Below are positions 7,317 to 14,904 of a stretch of 33,156 bases of DNA, in pieces. A program made the translations under genes and the position numbers. This DNA is from Pseudomonas sp. GM80. GTDB lineage: Bacteria > Pseudomonadota > Gammaproteobacteria > Pseudomonadales > Pseudomonadaceae. Under the pieces are notes generated by a model. The model worked only from the letters and a program-made list of their open reading frames with translations, was not told the DNA's origin and did no database searches. Within the stretch, counting starts at the first letter, position 1, and every line of letters begins with the position of its first letter. The stretch is taken from NCBI RefSeq assembly GCF_000282515.1, contig NZ_AKJD01000075.1, forward strand, positions 1 through 33,156, written 5' to 3'.

Positions 7317-8942
7317 TCAGAAAATATAATCGGTGGTCAGGAAGCTCGAATCACGGCCGCGAATGATCTCGCTGATCAAGTCCTTGTTACTGTCCTGGAA
7401 CTTGGTTGCCACCAGCGTACGGATCGAGAATACCCGCAGCGCATCGTGCACCGACAGCGTCCCTTCGGCGGAATTTTTGCGGCCGTTGAACGGGTAAGTG
7501 TCCGGGCCGCGCTGGCACTGGGCATTGAGGTTGATCCGTCCGACCTGGTTGGCAAACGTATCGACCAGACGACCCACCGCCACCGGGTTGGTGCCGAAGA
7601 TGCTCAACTGCTGACCGAAGTCCGACTCCAGCACGTAGTCGATCACGGTGTCGAGATGACGATAGGGCACGATCGGCACAACCGGGCCGAATTGTTCTTC
7701 CTGATACACGCGCATCTGCGGGTTCACCGGGTACAGCACCGCCGGGTAGAAGAACGACTCGCGGGATTCGCCACCATTGGGGTTGACCACTTCGGCACCT
7801 TTGGCGCGCGCGTCGGCCACCAAGCCATGCAGGTAATCGACCTTGCCCGACTCCGGCAATGGCGTCAGCGACACGCCGCTGTCCCACGGCATGCCCGGCT
7901 TCAGCGTGGTCAGTTTGGCGTTGAATTTTTCGATGAAACTGTCGACGACATCTTCGTGGACGAAGAGGATTTTCAGCGCGGTGCAGCGCTGGCCATTGAA
8001 TGACAGCGAACCGGTGACGGCTTCGCTGACGGCGTTGTCGAGATCGACCTCCGGCAAGACGATGCCCGGATTTTTCGCATCCAGACCCAGCGCTGCACGC
8101 AAGCGGTGTGGTTTGGGGTGCAGCTTTTTCAGGTCGCTGGCGGCCTTGTTGGTGCCGATAAACGCGAAGATATCGATCTTGCCGCTGGCCATCAGCGCGC
8201 TGACGGTTTCGCGGCCACTGCCGTAGATGACGTTGATCACGCCGGTCGGGAAGCTGTCGCGGAACGCTTCCAGCAACGGACGAATCAACAGCACGCCGAG
8301 CTTGGCCGGTTTGAACACCACGGTGTTGCCCATGATCAGCGCCGGAATCAGCGTGGTGAAGGTTTCATTCAGCGGATAGTTGTAAGGGCCCATGCACAGC
8401 GCGACGCCGAGCGGCACGCGACGGATCTGGCCGAGGGTGTCCTGTTCCAGCTCGAAACGGCTGGAACGGCGGTCGAGTTCCTTGAGCGCATTGATGGTGT
8501 CGACGATGTAATCGCAGGTGCGATCAAACTCTTTTTCCGAGTCCTTGAGGTTCTTGCCGATTTCCCACATCAGCAGCTTCACCACCGCGTCACGTTGCTG
8601 ACGCATGCGGCCGAGGAACGCTTCGACGTGCTGGATGCGTTCGGCCACGCGCATGGTCGGCCACAGGCCCTGGCCACGGTCGTAGGCGCGCACGGCGGCG
8701 TCAAGGGCGGTGAGCGCGGTGTCGGCGTCGAGCAGCGGCGTACTGCCGAGGATGACTTGTTCATCGCCGTTTTCACCGTGCAGATAGACCGGGCTGCGCA
8801 CGGTGGCGAGCGGGCCGTCCCAGCGGCGCAATTGGCCGTCGACGAGATATTCGCGTTGCTCGACCTGACCGTCGAGGCGATATTTTTCCGGGATGTCGCT
8901 GACAGAAGGGAACAGATTGCCAAGGATGTTTGCTGTGGTCAT
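7317..8942 (-). CDS. NADP-dependent glyceraldehyde-3-phosphate dehydrogenase (GapN-like, ALDH superfamily)
   Basis: The 541-residue protein has the ALDH fold. It shows the oxyanion Asn in GPYNYP (Asn188), the cofactor-binding Lys in VFKPAK (Lys211), the catalytic Cys in NGQRC (Cys320), and EEQFGPVVP near the C-terminus. It resembles the non-phosphorylating GapN-type enzymes of pseudomonads, which oxidise glyceraldehyde 3-phosphate directly to 3-phosphoglycerate with NADP. The segment that normally reads ELGGKN reads GLDAKN (286-291), so the usual general-base Glu position is Gly. The length exceeds the usual 480-500 because of an N-terminal extension of about 50 residues. GGGG precedes the ATG at 8942 by 7-8 nt. 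It is probably monocistronic. The substrate assignment is moderately certain. Confidence 0.85.
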   Translation of the reverse strand: MTTANILGNLFPSVSDIPEKYRLDGQVEQREYLVDGQLRRWDGPLATVRSPVYLHGENGDEQVILGSTPLLDADTALTALDAAVRAYDRGQGLWPTMRVAERIQHVEAFLGRMRQQRDAVVKLLMWEIGKNLKDSEKEFDRTCDYIVDTINALKELDRRSSRFELEQDTLGQIRRVPLGVALCMGPYNYPLNETFTTLIPALIMGNTVVFKPAKLGVLLIRPLLEAFRDSFPTGVINVIYGSGRETVSALMASGKIDIFAFIGTNKAASDLKKLHPKPHRLRAALGLDAKNPGIVLPEVDLDNAVSEAVTGSLSFNGQRCTALKILFVHEDVVDSFIEKFNAKLTTLKPGMPWDSGVSLTPLPESGKVDYLHGLVADARAKGAEVVNPNGGESRESFFYPAVLYPVNPQMRVYQEEQFGPVVPIVPYRHLDTVIDYVLESDFGQQLSIFGTNPVAVGRLVDTFANQVGRINLNAQCQRGPDTYPFNGRKNSAEGTLSVHDALRVFSIRTLVATKFQDSNKDLISEIIRGRDSSFLTTDYIF

Positions 8943-9079
8943 GTCGCTACCCCGTGTTGATGTCCGCATGCAGAGCTAAAAGTCTCTACAGGTTATACGC
9001 CTGAATGCGCCGAAATTTAAACCCGCAAATGTCACCCGAATGTCACGCAAACGCGCACAGCAGAGCAGGCCTCCACACA

Positions 9080-9186
9080 TGATCGTTCCCACGCTCTGCG
9101 TGGGAATGCCTCAAGGGACGCTCCGCGTTCCAAGCGGACGCAGAGCGTCCAGGGCTGCATTCCCACGCGGAGCGTGGGAACGATCA
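9080..9186. repeat. REP-type palindromic element (GATCGTTCCCACGC family)
   Basis: Outer arms starting TGATCGTTCCCACGCTCTGC (9080-9109) and ending GCGTGGGAACGATCA (arm 9157-9186) form a near-perfect inverted repeat, with a second inner hairpin built on GGACGC/GCGTCC. It lies in the gap 8943-9295 between the GapN-like gene and the cytochrome gene. The rest of that gap holds no gene I can support; the promoters of the two divergent genes must lie in it. Confidence 0.85.
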
Positions 9187-9295
9187 TCTTCAGGTAATGG
9201 GCTGGCCCCGTTTGCCCCCCTCAATGTCCCGCAATGCCCTCAACCCGCTGCGGTCGCTGCCTTAAGGTGTGACGACAACAATAAGCGAGGCCGTT

Positions 9296-9652
9296 ATGCG
9301 GGCAATCCGACTGACTCTACTGCTGGCCTTGGCCATGGCGCTGCCTGGCTGCGGCGACGACCCTAACCCCCCAGCCAGCGCCAACAGCAACGCCATGCCC
9401 AAAGACCCGGCGCTGGCACAGATCTACGCCAACAGTTGCCAGTTGTGCCACGCCAACCCCGCCGCCAACGCGCCACTCACCGGTGACCGCAAAGCCTGGG
9501 AGCCGCGCATTCAGCAGGGCACCGACACGCTGCTCGACCACGCCATCAATGGCTACAACGGCATGCCGCCGATGGGCCAGTGCGTCGAGTGCAGCGAAGA
9601 ACAATTCCTGCAATTGATCGGCTTCATGGCCGACCAGCCCCTCCCACAATAA
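9296..9652 (+). CDS. cytochrome c5-like lipoprotein
   Basis: 118 residues. The N-terminus is a lipoprotein signal with lipobox LPGC (Cys19). A single class I haem site CQLCH sits at 48-52, with Met ligand candidates in GMPPMG (Met90/Met93). A CVEC pair (Cys96, Cys99) after the Met loop is typical of the cytochrome c5 family. The protein is probably a membrane-tethered periplasmic electron carrier. It directly precedes an FAD-dependent oxidase in the same operon (10-nt gap) and likely takes electrons from it. The ATG at 9296 has AAGCGAGG 5 nt upstream. Confidence 0.9.
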   Translation: MRAIRLTLLLALAMALPGCGDDPNPPASANSNAMPKDPALAQIYANSCQLCHANPAANAPLTGDRKAWEPRIQQGTDTLLDHAINGYNGMPPMGQCVECSEEQFLQLIGFMADQPLPQ

Positions 9653-9662
9653 GGTGCCCGGC

Positions 9663-11057
9663 ATGACCATGGATCTGACACGGCGTCAGTTGTTGCAGCG
9701 GGCAAGTATTGTCGGTGCGTTCAGCGCATTGGCGAGCCACCCGGCATTGGGCCAGTTGATGCGCGCGCCACGCCTGATCCCGTGGCGCAACTGGTCGGGC
9801 GGGCAGAGTTGCCTGCCGGCGGCGCGGCTGGCACCGAAAAATCTCGACGAACTGACGACCGTCATCAAACAGGCGCAAGGCAAGATTCGCCCGGTCGGTT
9901 CAGCGCATTCGTTCAGTGCGCTGGTGCCCACCGACGGCACGCTGTTGTCGCTGAGCTACTTCAACGGTTTGCTCGAGCATGACGCGAAAACCCTGCAAGC
10001 CGAATTCGCCGCCGGTACGCCGATGTCACGCATGGGCCAGCCGCTGAAAGACATCGGTCAGGCCCTGCAAAACATGGCCGACATCGATTACCAGACCCTG
10101 GCCGGGGCAATCTCGACTTCGACCCACGGTACTGGCAAAAACTTCCAGTCCTACTCGGCCCACGTCTGCGGCATGCAACTGGTAACGGCCAGTGGCGAGG
10201 TGCTCGACTGCGATAGCCAACGCCATCCCGAAGTATTCAACGCCGCGCGGGTTTCCCTTGGCGCCCTCGGTGTGGCGACGAAAATCCGCCTGCAAAACCG
10301 CCCGGCCTATCGCCTGCGCGAACGCCAATGGATCGCCAAGACCGAAGAGCTGCTCGAAGACATCGACAAGAACACGAGGGAAAACCAGCACTGGGAAATG
10401 CTCGTGGTCACTCATTCCGACTACGCCTTGTCCATCGCCCTCAACGAAACCGACGACCCGGCCACGCCGCCGATCAGCCCGGAAGAAGAGGGCGGTAACG
10501 AGTTCGTCACCCTGATCGAGAAGATCGACAAGTACGGCAGCGACTTCCCCGACCTGCGCCGCACGATGCTCAACAGCCTGCGCCATCTGGCCAGTTTCGA
10601 TGATCGCGTCGGCGACTCGTTCGACATCTACGCCAACGTGCGCACCGTGCGGTTCAATGAAATGGAATACTCGGTGCCGGCTGAACATGGCCCGGCGTGT
10701 CTGCGCGAGATTCTCAAGCTGATTCAGGACAAGGACCTGCGCACCTGGTTTCCCATTGAGTACCGCTACGTCAAGTCTGACGATATTCCGCTGAGCATGT
10801 TCGAGGGCCGCGACAGTTGTTCGATCTCGGTACACCAGCATTACCAGATGGATCATCACAACTTCTTTGCGGCGGTCGAGCCGATCTTCTGGAAGTACAA
10901 CGGCCGTCCACACTGGGGCAAGTTGCACACGCTCAACGCGAAAAACCTGCAACCGCTGTATCCGCGCTGGCGTGAATTTGTCGATGTACGCCAGGCGCTC
11001 GATCCCAGTGGACGCTTTCTCAATGCGCATCTGTCGTCGATTCTGGGGGTGAGCTGA
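9663..11057 (+). CDS. Tat-exported FAD-dependent aldonolactone oxidase/dehydrogenase (D-arabinono-1,4-lactone oxidase family)
   Basis: The protein has 464 residues. A twin-arginine signal (TRRQLLQRASIV) leads into a VAO-type FAD domain with GSAHSFS (His82 in the region where family members attach or contact FAD) and an ISTSTHGTG stretch. The C-terminal ALO domain carries RPHWGKLH and ends with DPSGRFLN. Family members oxidise aldono-lactones or polyols. The adjacent cytochrome c5 suggests it passes electrons to the respiratory chain rather than to oxygen; this is inferred. The ATG at 9663 has AAGG 8 nt upstream. Its stop overlaps the start of the next gene (TGATG). Confidence 0.88.
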   Translation: MTMDLTRRQLLQRASIVGAFSALASHPALGQLMRAPRLIPWRNWSGGQSCLPAARLAPKNLDELTTVIKQAQGKIRPVGSAHSFSALVPTDGTLLSLSYFNGLLEHDAKTLQAEFAAGTPMSRMGQPLKDIGQALQNMADIDYQTLAGAISTSTHGTGKNFQSYSAHVCGMQLVTASGEVLDCDSQRHPEVFNAARVSLGALGVATKIRLQNRPAYRLRERQWIAKTEELLEDIDKNTRENQHWEMLVVTHSDYALSIALNETDDPATPPISPEEEGGNEFVTLIEKIDKYGSDFPDLRRTMLNSLRHLASFDDRVGDSFDIYANVRTVRFNEMEYSVPAEHGPACLREILKLIQDKDLRTWFPIEYRYVKSDDIPLSMFEGRDSCSISVHQHYQMDHHNFFAAVEPIFWKYNGRPHWGKLHTLNAKNLQPLYPRWREFVDVRQALDPSGRFLNAHLSSILGVS

Positions 11058-12340
11058 TGGCCGTTAATCGACGCAATTTTCTCCTTGGCACATTGGGGGT
11101 TGGCGCTTTGCTGGTAGGTGTTGGCGCATGGCTGCGGCCGGGGGATCGCGGCGCGCCGTACGACGATTATTTTCGTGCGCTGAACAATGAGTTGAAGGGT
11201 AAAGGTCCGATGCGTCCGGTGCTGCTGATTGATCTGGATCGCCTCGATCACAACATCGATGTGGTGATGCAATCGGTCAAGCGTGGCGGCAAGCAACTGC
11301 GCTTGGTGGAGAAGTCGCTGCCGTCACCGGGACTGTTGAGCTACATCGCGCAACGTGCTGGGACGCAAAAATTGATGTCGTTCCATCAGCCGTTTCTCAA
11401 TCACGATGCTGTCACGTTCCCCCAGTCCGACATTCTGCTCGGCAAGCCGTTGCCGGTGCGTTCGGCAGAGCTGTTTTATCAATCCCACAAAGGCCCGTTC
11501 GACCCCTCGAGGCAGCTGCAATGGCTGCTCGACGGGCCGGAGCGCTTGCAGCAATACCTCAAGCTCGCACAGGGTCTGGGCACGCGGATGCGCATCAACA
11601 TCGAGCTGGACGTCGGCCTGCATCGCGGCGGCGTCAGCGACTTGAATAGGCTGGGGCAGATGCTCACGTTGATCAGCGCCAATCCACAGCATCTGGAATT
11701 CGCCGGATTCATGGGTTACGACCCGTTCGTGGGCATGGGCGTGCCGGGTATTCTCGGTTCGCCCGAGGAACTGTTCGCCAAGGTCATGGTGATTTATCAA
11801 CGTTGCGTCGATTTCACCCGCCAGCAGTTTCCCGCGTTGTGGCATGACGGCTTGTGCCTGAATACCGCCGGCAGCCCGAGTTACCGCATTCACGAAAACG
11901 AAAAACTCAGCACGGAAGTGTCGGTGGGCACGGCAATGCTTAAACCGACGCACTATGATTTGCCGTCGCTGACCGAGCACGTGCCAGCGACCTACATCGC
12001 CACGCCCGTGCTGAAAAGCACCGGCGCGGTGAACATCCCGGCGCTGGATGACAAGTCGAAACTGTTCTCGTGGTGGGACGCCAACCAGCGCCAGACCTTC
12101 TTCATCTACGGCGGCAACTGGATGGCCGAATTCGAATCGCCAGCCGGTCTGCAAAGCAATGGCGTCTACGGCCGCAGCTCCAATCAGGAGATGGTCAACG
12201 GCTCCAGTGCCGTTGGCCTGAACATAGAAGATCAAGTCTTCCTGCGCCCGACCCAGACCGAAGCCGTGCTCCTGCAATTTGGCGACCTGCTGGCGGTGCG
12301 CAACGGCAAAATCGTCGACACCTGGCCCGTCTACACCTGA
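11057..12340 (+). CDS. Tat-exported fold-III PLP enzyme (DSD1/D-threonine aldolase-like)
   Basis: The protein has 427 residues. A Tat signal (NRRNFLLGTLGVGALLVGVGAWL) precedes an alanine-racemase-like barrel. The first strand is PVLLIDLDRLDHNI, with the PLP-lysine candidate Lys86 in LVEKSLPSP, and a C-terminal beta domain ends QFGDLLAVRNGKIVDTWPV. It resembles D-serine dehydratase/D-threonine aldolase proteins. The segment where DSD1-type enzymes carry the zinc ligands (PNHxC) reads RPTQTEA here, so the His and Cys are missing. Translation is coupled to the oxidase by the TGATG overlap. The substrate is unknown; together with the oxidase and cytochrome it forms an exported metabolic module. 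Confidence 0.82.
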   Translation: MAVNRRNFLLGTLGVGALLVGVGAWLRPGDRGAPYDDYFRALNNELKGKGPMRPVLLIDLDRLDHNIDVVMQSVKRGGKQLRLVEKSLPSPGLLSYIAQRAGTQKLMSFHQPFLNHDAVTFPQSDILLGKPLPVRSAELFYQSHKGPFDPSRQLQWLLDGPERLQQYLKLAQGLGTRMRINIELDVGLHRGGVSDLNRLGQMLTLISANPQHLEFAGFMGYDPFVGMGVPGILGSPEELFAKVMVIYQRCVDFTRQQFPALWHDGLCLNTAGSPSYRIHENEKLSTEVSVGTAMLKPTHYDLPSLTEHVPATYIATPVLKSTGAVNIPALDDKSKLFSWWDANQRQTFFIYGGNWMAEFESPAGLQSNGVYGRSSNQEMVNGSSAVGLNIEDQVFLRPTQTEAVLLQFGDLLAVRNGKIVDTWPVYT

Positions 12341-12367
12341 CCCAAAATCCCCCAAACACCGCAAAAA

Positions 12368-12461
12368 CCTGTGGGAGCTGGCTTGCCAGCGATAGCGGTC
12401 TGTCAGGCGAAGTAAAGGGTTGCTGACATGACGCCATCGCTGGCAAGCCAGCTCCCACAGG
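12368..12461. repeat. REP-type palindromic element (GTGGGAGCTGGC family)
   Basis: CCTGTGGGAGCTGGCTTGCC at the left end is mirrored by GGCAAGCCAGCTCCCACAGG at the right end, with arms of about 30 bp around a variable centre. The same family occurs at 21707-21800. It separates the exported redox operon from the phdA cluster. Confidence 0.88.
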
Positions 12462-12562
12462 GTTATCGGTGTCTGTCCCACCTCATTGCCAAATTCGGTA
12501 ATGAAGCTTTTATGACAAAAGTTCGGTAGCACATCGCCAGTCCGGTCATGCCTATGTAACGC

Positions 12563-12596
12563 GCTTGAGGAGCCCAACGGGGCGCTTTTCACAAGC
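12563..12596 (+). other. stem-loop in the leader upstream of phdA
   Basis: Outer arms GCTTG (12563-12567) and CAAGC (12592-12596) enclose inner arms GCCC (12572-12575) and GGGC (12580-12583). A CTTTT tract follows the inner stem, giving a weak attenuator- or terminator-like structure 27 nt before the phdA start. It could end readthrough from upstream or act in the leader. Confidence 0.3.
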
Positions 12597-12622
12597 CGAG
12601 GCGGGACGCCGGGAGTGAGGCA

Positions 12623-13234
12623 ATGGGGACTATGGAACGCTACTCGAAAGTGGGCATGCAGGAACTCGATCAACGCCTGTCGAAGATCGTCGAAGCCGCG
12701 CGCAAGAAGCCGGTTTCGGTGTATCGCTACGGCGCGCCGTGGGTCTGGATCGTCTCGCAGGATGACTGGCAGGGCGCCTTGAAAGAGGTCTCCAGCTACA
12801 TTCCGCCGGGCCATTCGCTGGTGTTGCTGCGCCCGCAGATCGACGACTTGCTCGATGCCCACCGTGACCTCCTGCTCGACCTCGATGCCGAGCCCGGCAT
12901 GCTGATCCCTGCGCAAACGGTCATGCACATCCTGCTCCTGCAACTGCTGTATTCGGTGCCCAGCGAGCAGCAGTTGTATGAACAGCTCAACTACAACCTG
13001 CTGTTCCGCTGGTTCGCAGGTCTTGGTCTGAACCAGAAAGTCTGGAGTTTCAACGTCCTCAGTCGCGACATCACCACGTTGCTCAACGAGCCACGGGCGG
13101 TGCTGCTCATTCAAAAAATCATCGGCGAAGTGTTCTGCGGTGCCTTGCTGCAAATGCCCGAGTTCTCGCTGAACTTCGCGCTGTTGCACACGTGGCTGGG
13201 CAAGCACGCCTGTGCCCCGCACGTCAGCAATTAA
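12623..13234 (+). CDS. phdA: PhdA-like protein: Phd-type N-terminus joined to transposase N-terminal domain
   Basis: 203 residues. Residues 4-50 (ERYSKVGMQELDQRLSKIVE, then VSVYRYGAPWVWIVSQDDW) have the layout of a Phd/YefM antitoxin DNA-binding domain. Residues about 90-165 match the N-terminal (DUF772-like) part of IS5-type transposases, with LLLQLLYSVPSEQQLYEQLN and YNLLFRWFAGLGL followed by a VWSFNVLSRDITTLL-like run. The DDE catalytic part is absent. The position directly before the TpsB gene matches P. aeruginosa PA0691 (phdA), reported to limit prophage-mediated lysis and DNA release in biofilms (recalled, not checked). Start choice is open between ATG 12623 and ATG 12632. No toxin gene is adjacent. 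Confidence 0.8.
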   Translation: MGTMERYSKVGMQELDQRLSKIVEAARKKPVSVYRYGAPWVWIVSQDDWQGALKEVSSYIPPGHSLVLLRPQIDDLLDAHRDLLLDLDAEPGMLIPAQTVMHILLLQLLYSVPSEQQLYEQLNYNLLFRWFAGLGLNQKVWSFNVLSRDITTLLNEPRAVLLIQKIIGEVFCGALLQMPEFSLNFALLHTWLGKHACAPHVSN

Positions 13235-13293
13235 CAGCGGCAACACACCAGGCGCGCAAGCGCCAACAGGTCATCGCGAATTCAGGGGGTAGT

Positions 13294-14892
13294 GTGGAAC
13301 CGATTTTCAAGTCACGGCTGGCGCTGTGGGGCTGGCTGCTGGTGACGGCGGGCGCGCAGCCGGCATTGGCCGAGGAGGCTGCCGACAACGCAGCGGCGCA
13401 GCGTCTGGTCGACGTCAACGAATACTTCGTGCGCGGCAATACCGTGCTCGATGCGCGGGCGATCGAAGAGGCGGTGTACCCGTTTCTCGGCCCGCAAAAA
13501 GCCCTCACGGATATCGAAGGCGCGCGCGACGCGTTGCAAAAAGCCTATCAGGAACGCGGCTACCAATCGGTGTTCGTCGAGCTGCCGGAGCAAGCCGTCG
13601 CCGACGGCATCGTCTATCTGCAAGTCAGCGAAACCAAGGTCGGCCGCGTGCGTGTGGTCGGCGCCAAACACTATTCGCCGCTGGACATTCGCGACGACGT
13701 CCCGGCGCTGAAAGAGGGTGAGGTGCCGGACTTTGCCAAGGTTCAGGGTGAACTGGCGCAGCTCAATAAAACCCCGGGCCGGCAAGTCATGCCGCTGGTG
13801 CGCGAAGGTCAGCGTCCCGGCACCATGGACGTCGATTTGCAGGTCGAGGATCAGAACCCGTGGACCGCCAGCGTCGGCCTCAACAACGATTACAGCGCCG
13901 ACACGGAAAAGCTGCGCACCGTCACCAGCCTCGGCTACAACAACCTTTGGCAGCTCGGCCACAGCGTCAACCTGACGTTCTTCACCGCGCCACAGGAAAC
14001 CGACAACGCCAAGGTCTGGTCGGGCTCCTACAGCGCGCCGCTGACCGATCGCTGGAGCGTGCAGTTCTCCGGTTACCAGTCCGACAGCAACGTCGCCACC
14101 ATCGGCGGCAGCAACGTGCTCGGCAAGGGCCACAGCTACGGCGTGTCGGCGATTTATACGCTGCCATCGAGCGGTAACTGGTCGAACTCGTTGTCGGCCG
14201 GCATCGACTTCAAGGACTTCGACGAACGCCTGACCCTCTCCGGCGAAAGCGACAAAGTCCCACTGCAATACGCGCCGTTCACCTTCGCCTACAACGGCTA
14301 TCGCTACACCGAGAAGAGCCAGCTCGGCCTCGGTCTGAGCCTGGTTGCCGCCACTCGCAGCATCTTCGGCTACGGCAGCTCCGACGAAGACTTCGACTAC
14401 AAACGCTACCGCGCCAAACCGAGTTTCGCCGTGCTCAAGGGTGACACCCATTACACCTGGACCTTCGACAGCGACTGGCAGAGCGCAAGCAAAGCCGCGT
14501 TCCAGCTCGCCTCCGGGCCGTTGGTTTCCAACGAACAATTCTCCGCCGGTGGCGCCACTTCAGTACGCGGCTATCTGGCTGCCGAACGCACCGGCGATGA
14601 CGGTTTGCTGCTCAGTCAGGAACTGCGCACGCCATCACTGGCCAAGTACGCCGGCACATGGATGCAGGACTGGCGCTTCTACGCCTTCGCCGAAGGCGCG
14701 CAACTGTACCTGCGCGACGAGCTGCCGGATCAGGACGCCAGTTATGCCTTGGCCAGCGTCGGCCTCGGCACCCGCGCCAGCCTGAGCAAATGGCTGTCCG
14801 GCAGCCTCGACTGGGGCTACCCGCTACTCGAAGGGCCGAACACCTCGAAACAGGAATCGCGCCTGCACTTCAACCTTCAAGCCACTTTCTAA
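13294..14892 (+). CDS. pdtB: TpsB/ShlB-family outer-membrane transporter (PdtB-like)
   Basis: The protein has 532 residues from GTG 13294 (AGGGGG about 4 nt upstream). A signal peptide ends near QPALA. Two POTRA-like domains follow (about 35-110 and 112-185, the first starting NEYFVRGNTVLDARAIEEAV). The rest is a 16-strand Omp85-type barrel with the conserved VRGY loop motif (Val424-Tyr427) and a C-terminal aromatic residue (QATF). Family members secrete TpsA exoproteins. Position and neighbours match P. aeruginosa pdtB (PA0692). No TpsA-like gene is present in this window, which makes it a TpsB without a local partner. Confidence 0.88.
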   Translation: MEPIFKSRLALWGWLLVTAGAQPALAEEAADNAAAQRLVDVNEYFVRGNTVLDARAIEEAVYPFLGPQKALTDIEGARDALQKAYQERGYQSVFVELPEQAVADGIVYLQVSETKVGRVRVVGAKHYSPLDIRDDVPALKEGEVPDFAKVQGELAQLNKTPGRQVMPLVREGQRPGTMDVDLQVEDQNPWTASVGLNNDYSADTEKLRTVTSLGYNNLWQLGHSVNLTFFTAPQETDNAKVWSGSYSAPLTDRWSVQFSGYQSDSNVATIGGSNVLGKGHSYGVSAIYTLPSSGNWSNSLSAGIDFKDFDERLTLSGESDKVPLQYAPFTFAYNGYRYTEKSQLGLGLSLVAATRSIFGYGSSDEDFDYKRYRAKPSFAVLKGDTHYTWTFDSDWQSASKAAFQLASGPLVSNEQFSAGGATSVRGYLAAERTGDDGLLLSQELRTPSLAKYAGTWMQDWRFYAFAEGAQLYLRDELPDQDASYALASVGLGTRASLSKWLSGSLDWGYPLLEGPNTSKQESRLHFNLQATF

Positions 14893-14904
14893 AGGAGCAC
14901 GTTC

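Noticed and set aside
9040..9366. Open frame starting inside the REP element at 9080-9186
   Set aside because: Its first part is the translated REP element (TLCVGMPQGTLRVPSG and similar), a common false call in Pseudomonas; the remainder runs out of frame through the cytochrome gene.
12463..12560. Pho box upstream of phdA, expected from the phosphate link of the P. aeruginosa locus
   Set aside because: No pair of CTGTCAT-like repeats at the right spacing is visible; only single weak half-matches.
12623..13234. phdA as an intact insertion sequence
   Set aside because: The catalytic part is missing, there are no terminal inverted repeats or target duplications, and the gene is in conserved cluster context.
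11324..13246. Long open frame (640 codons) on the minus strand
   Set aside because: It is antisense to the DSD1-like and phdA genes and crosses a REP element; its composition (rich in His, Gln, Arg, Val) is that of a shadow frame of GC-rich codons.
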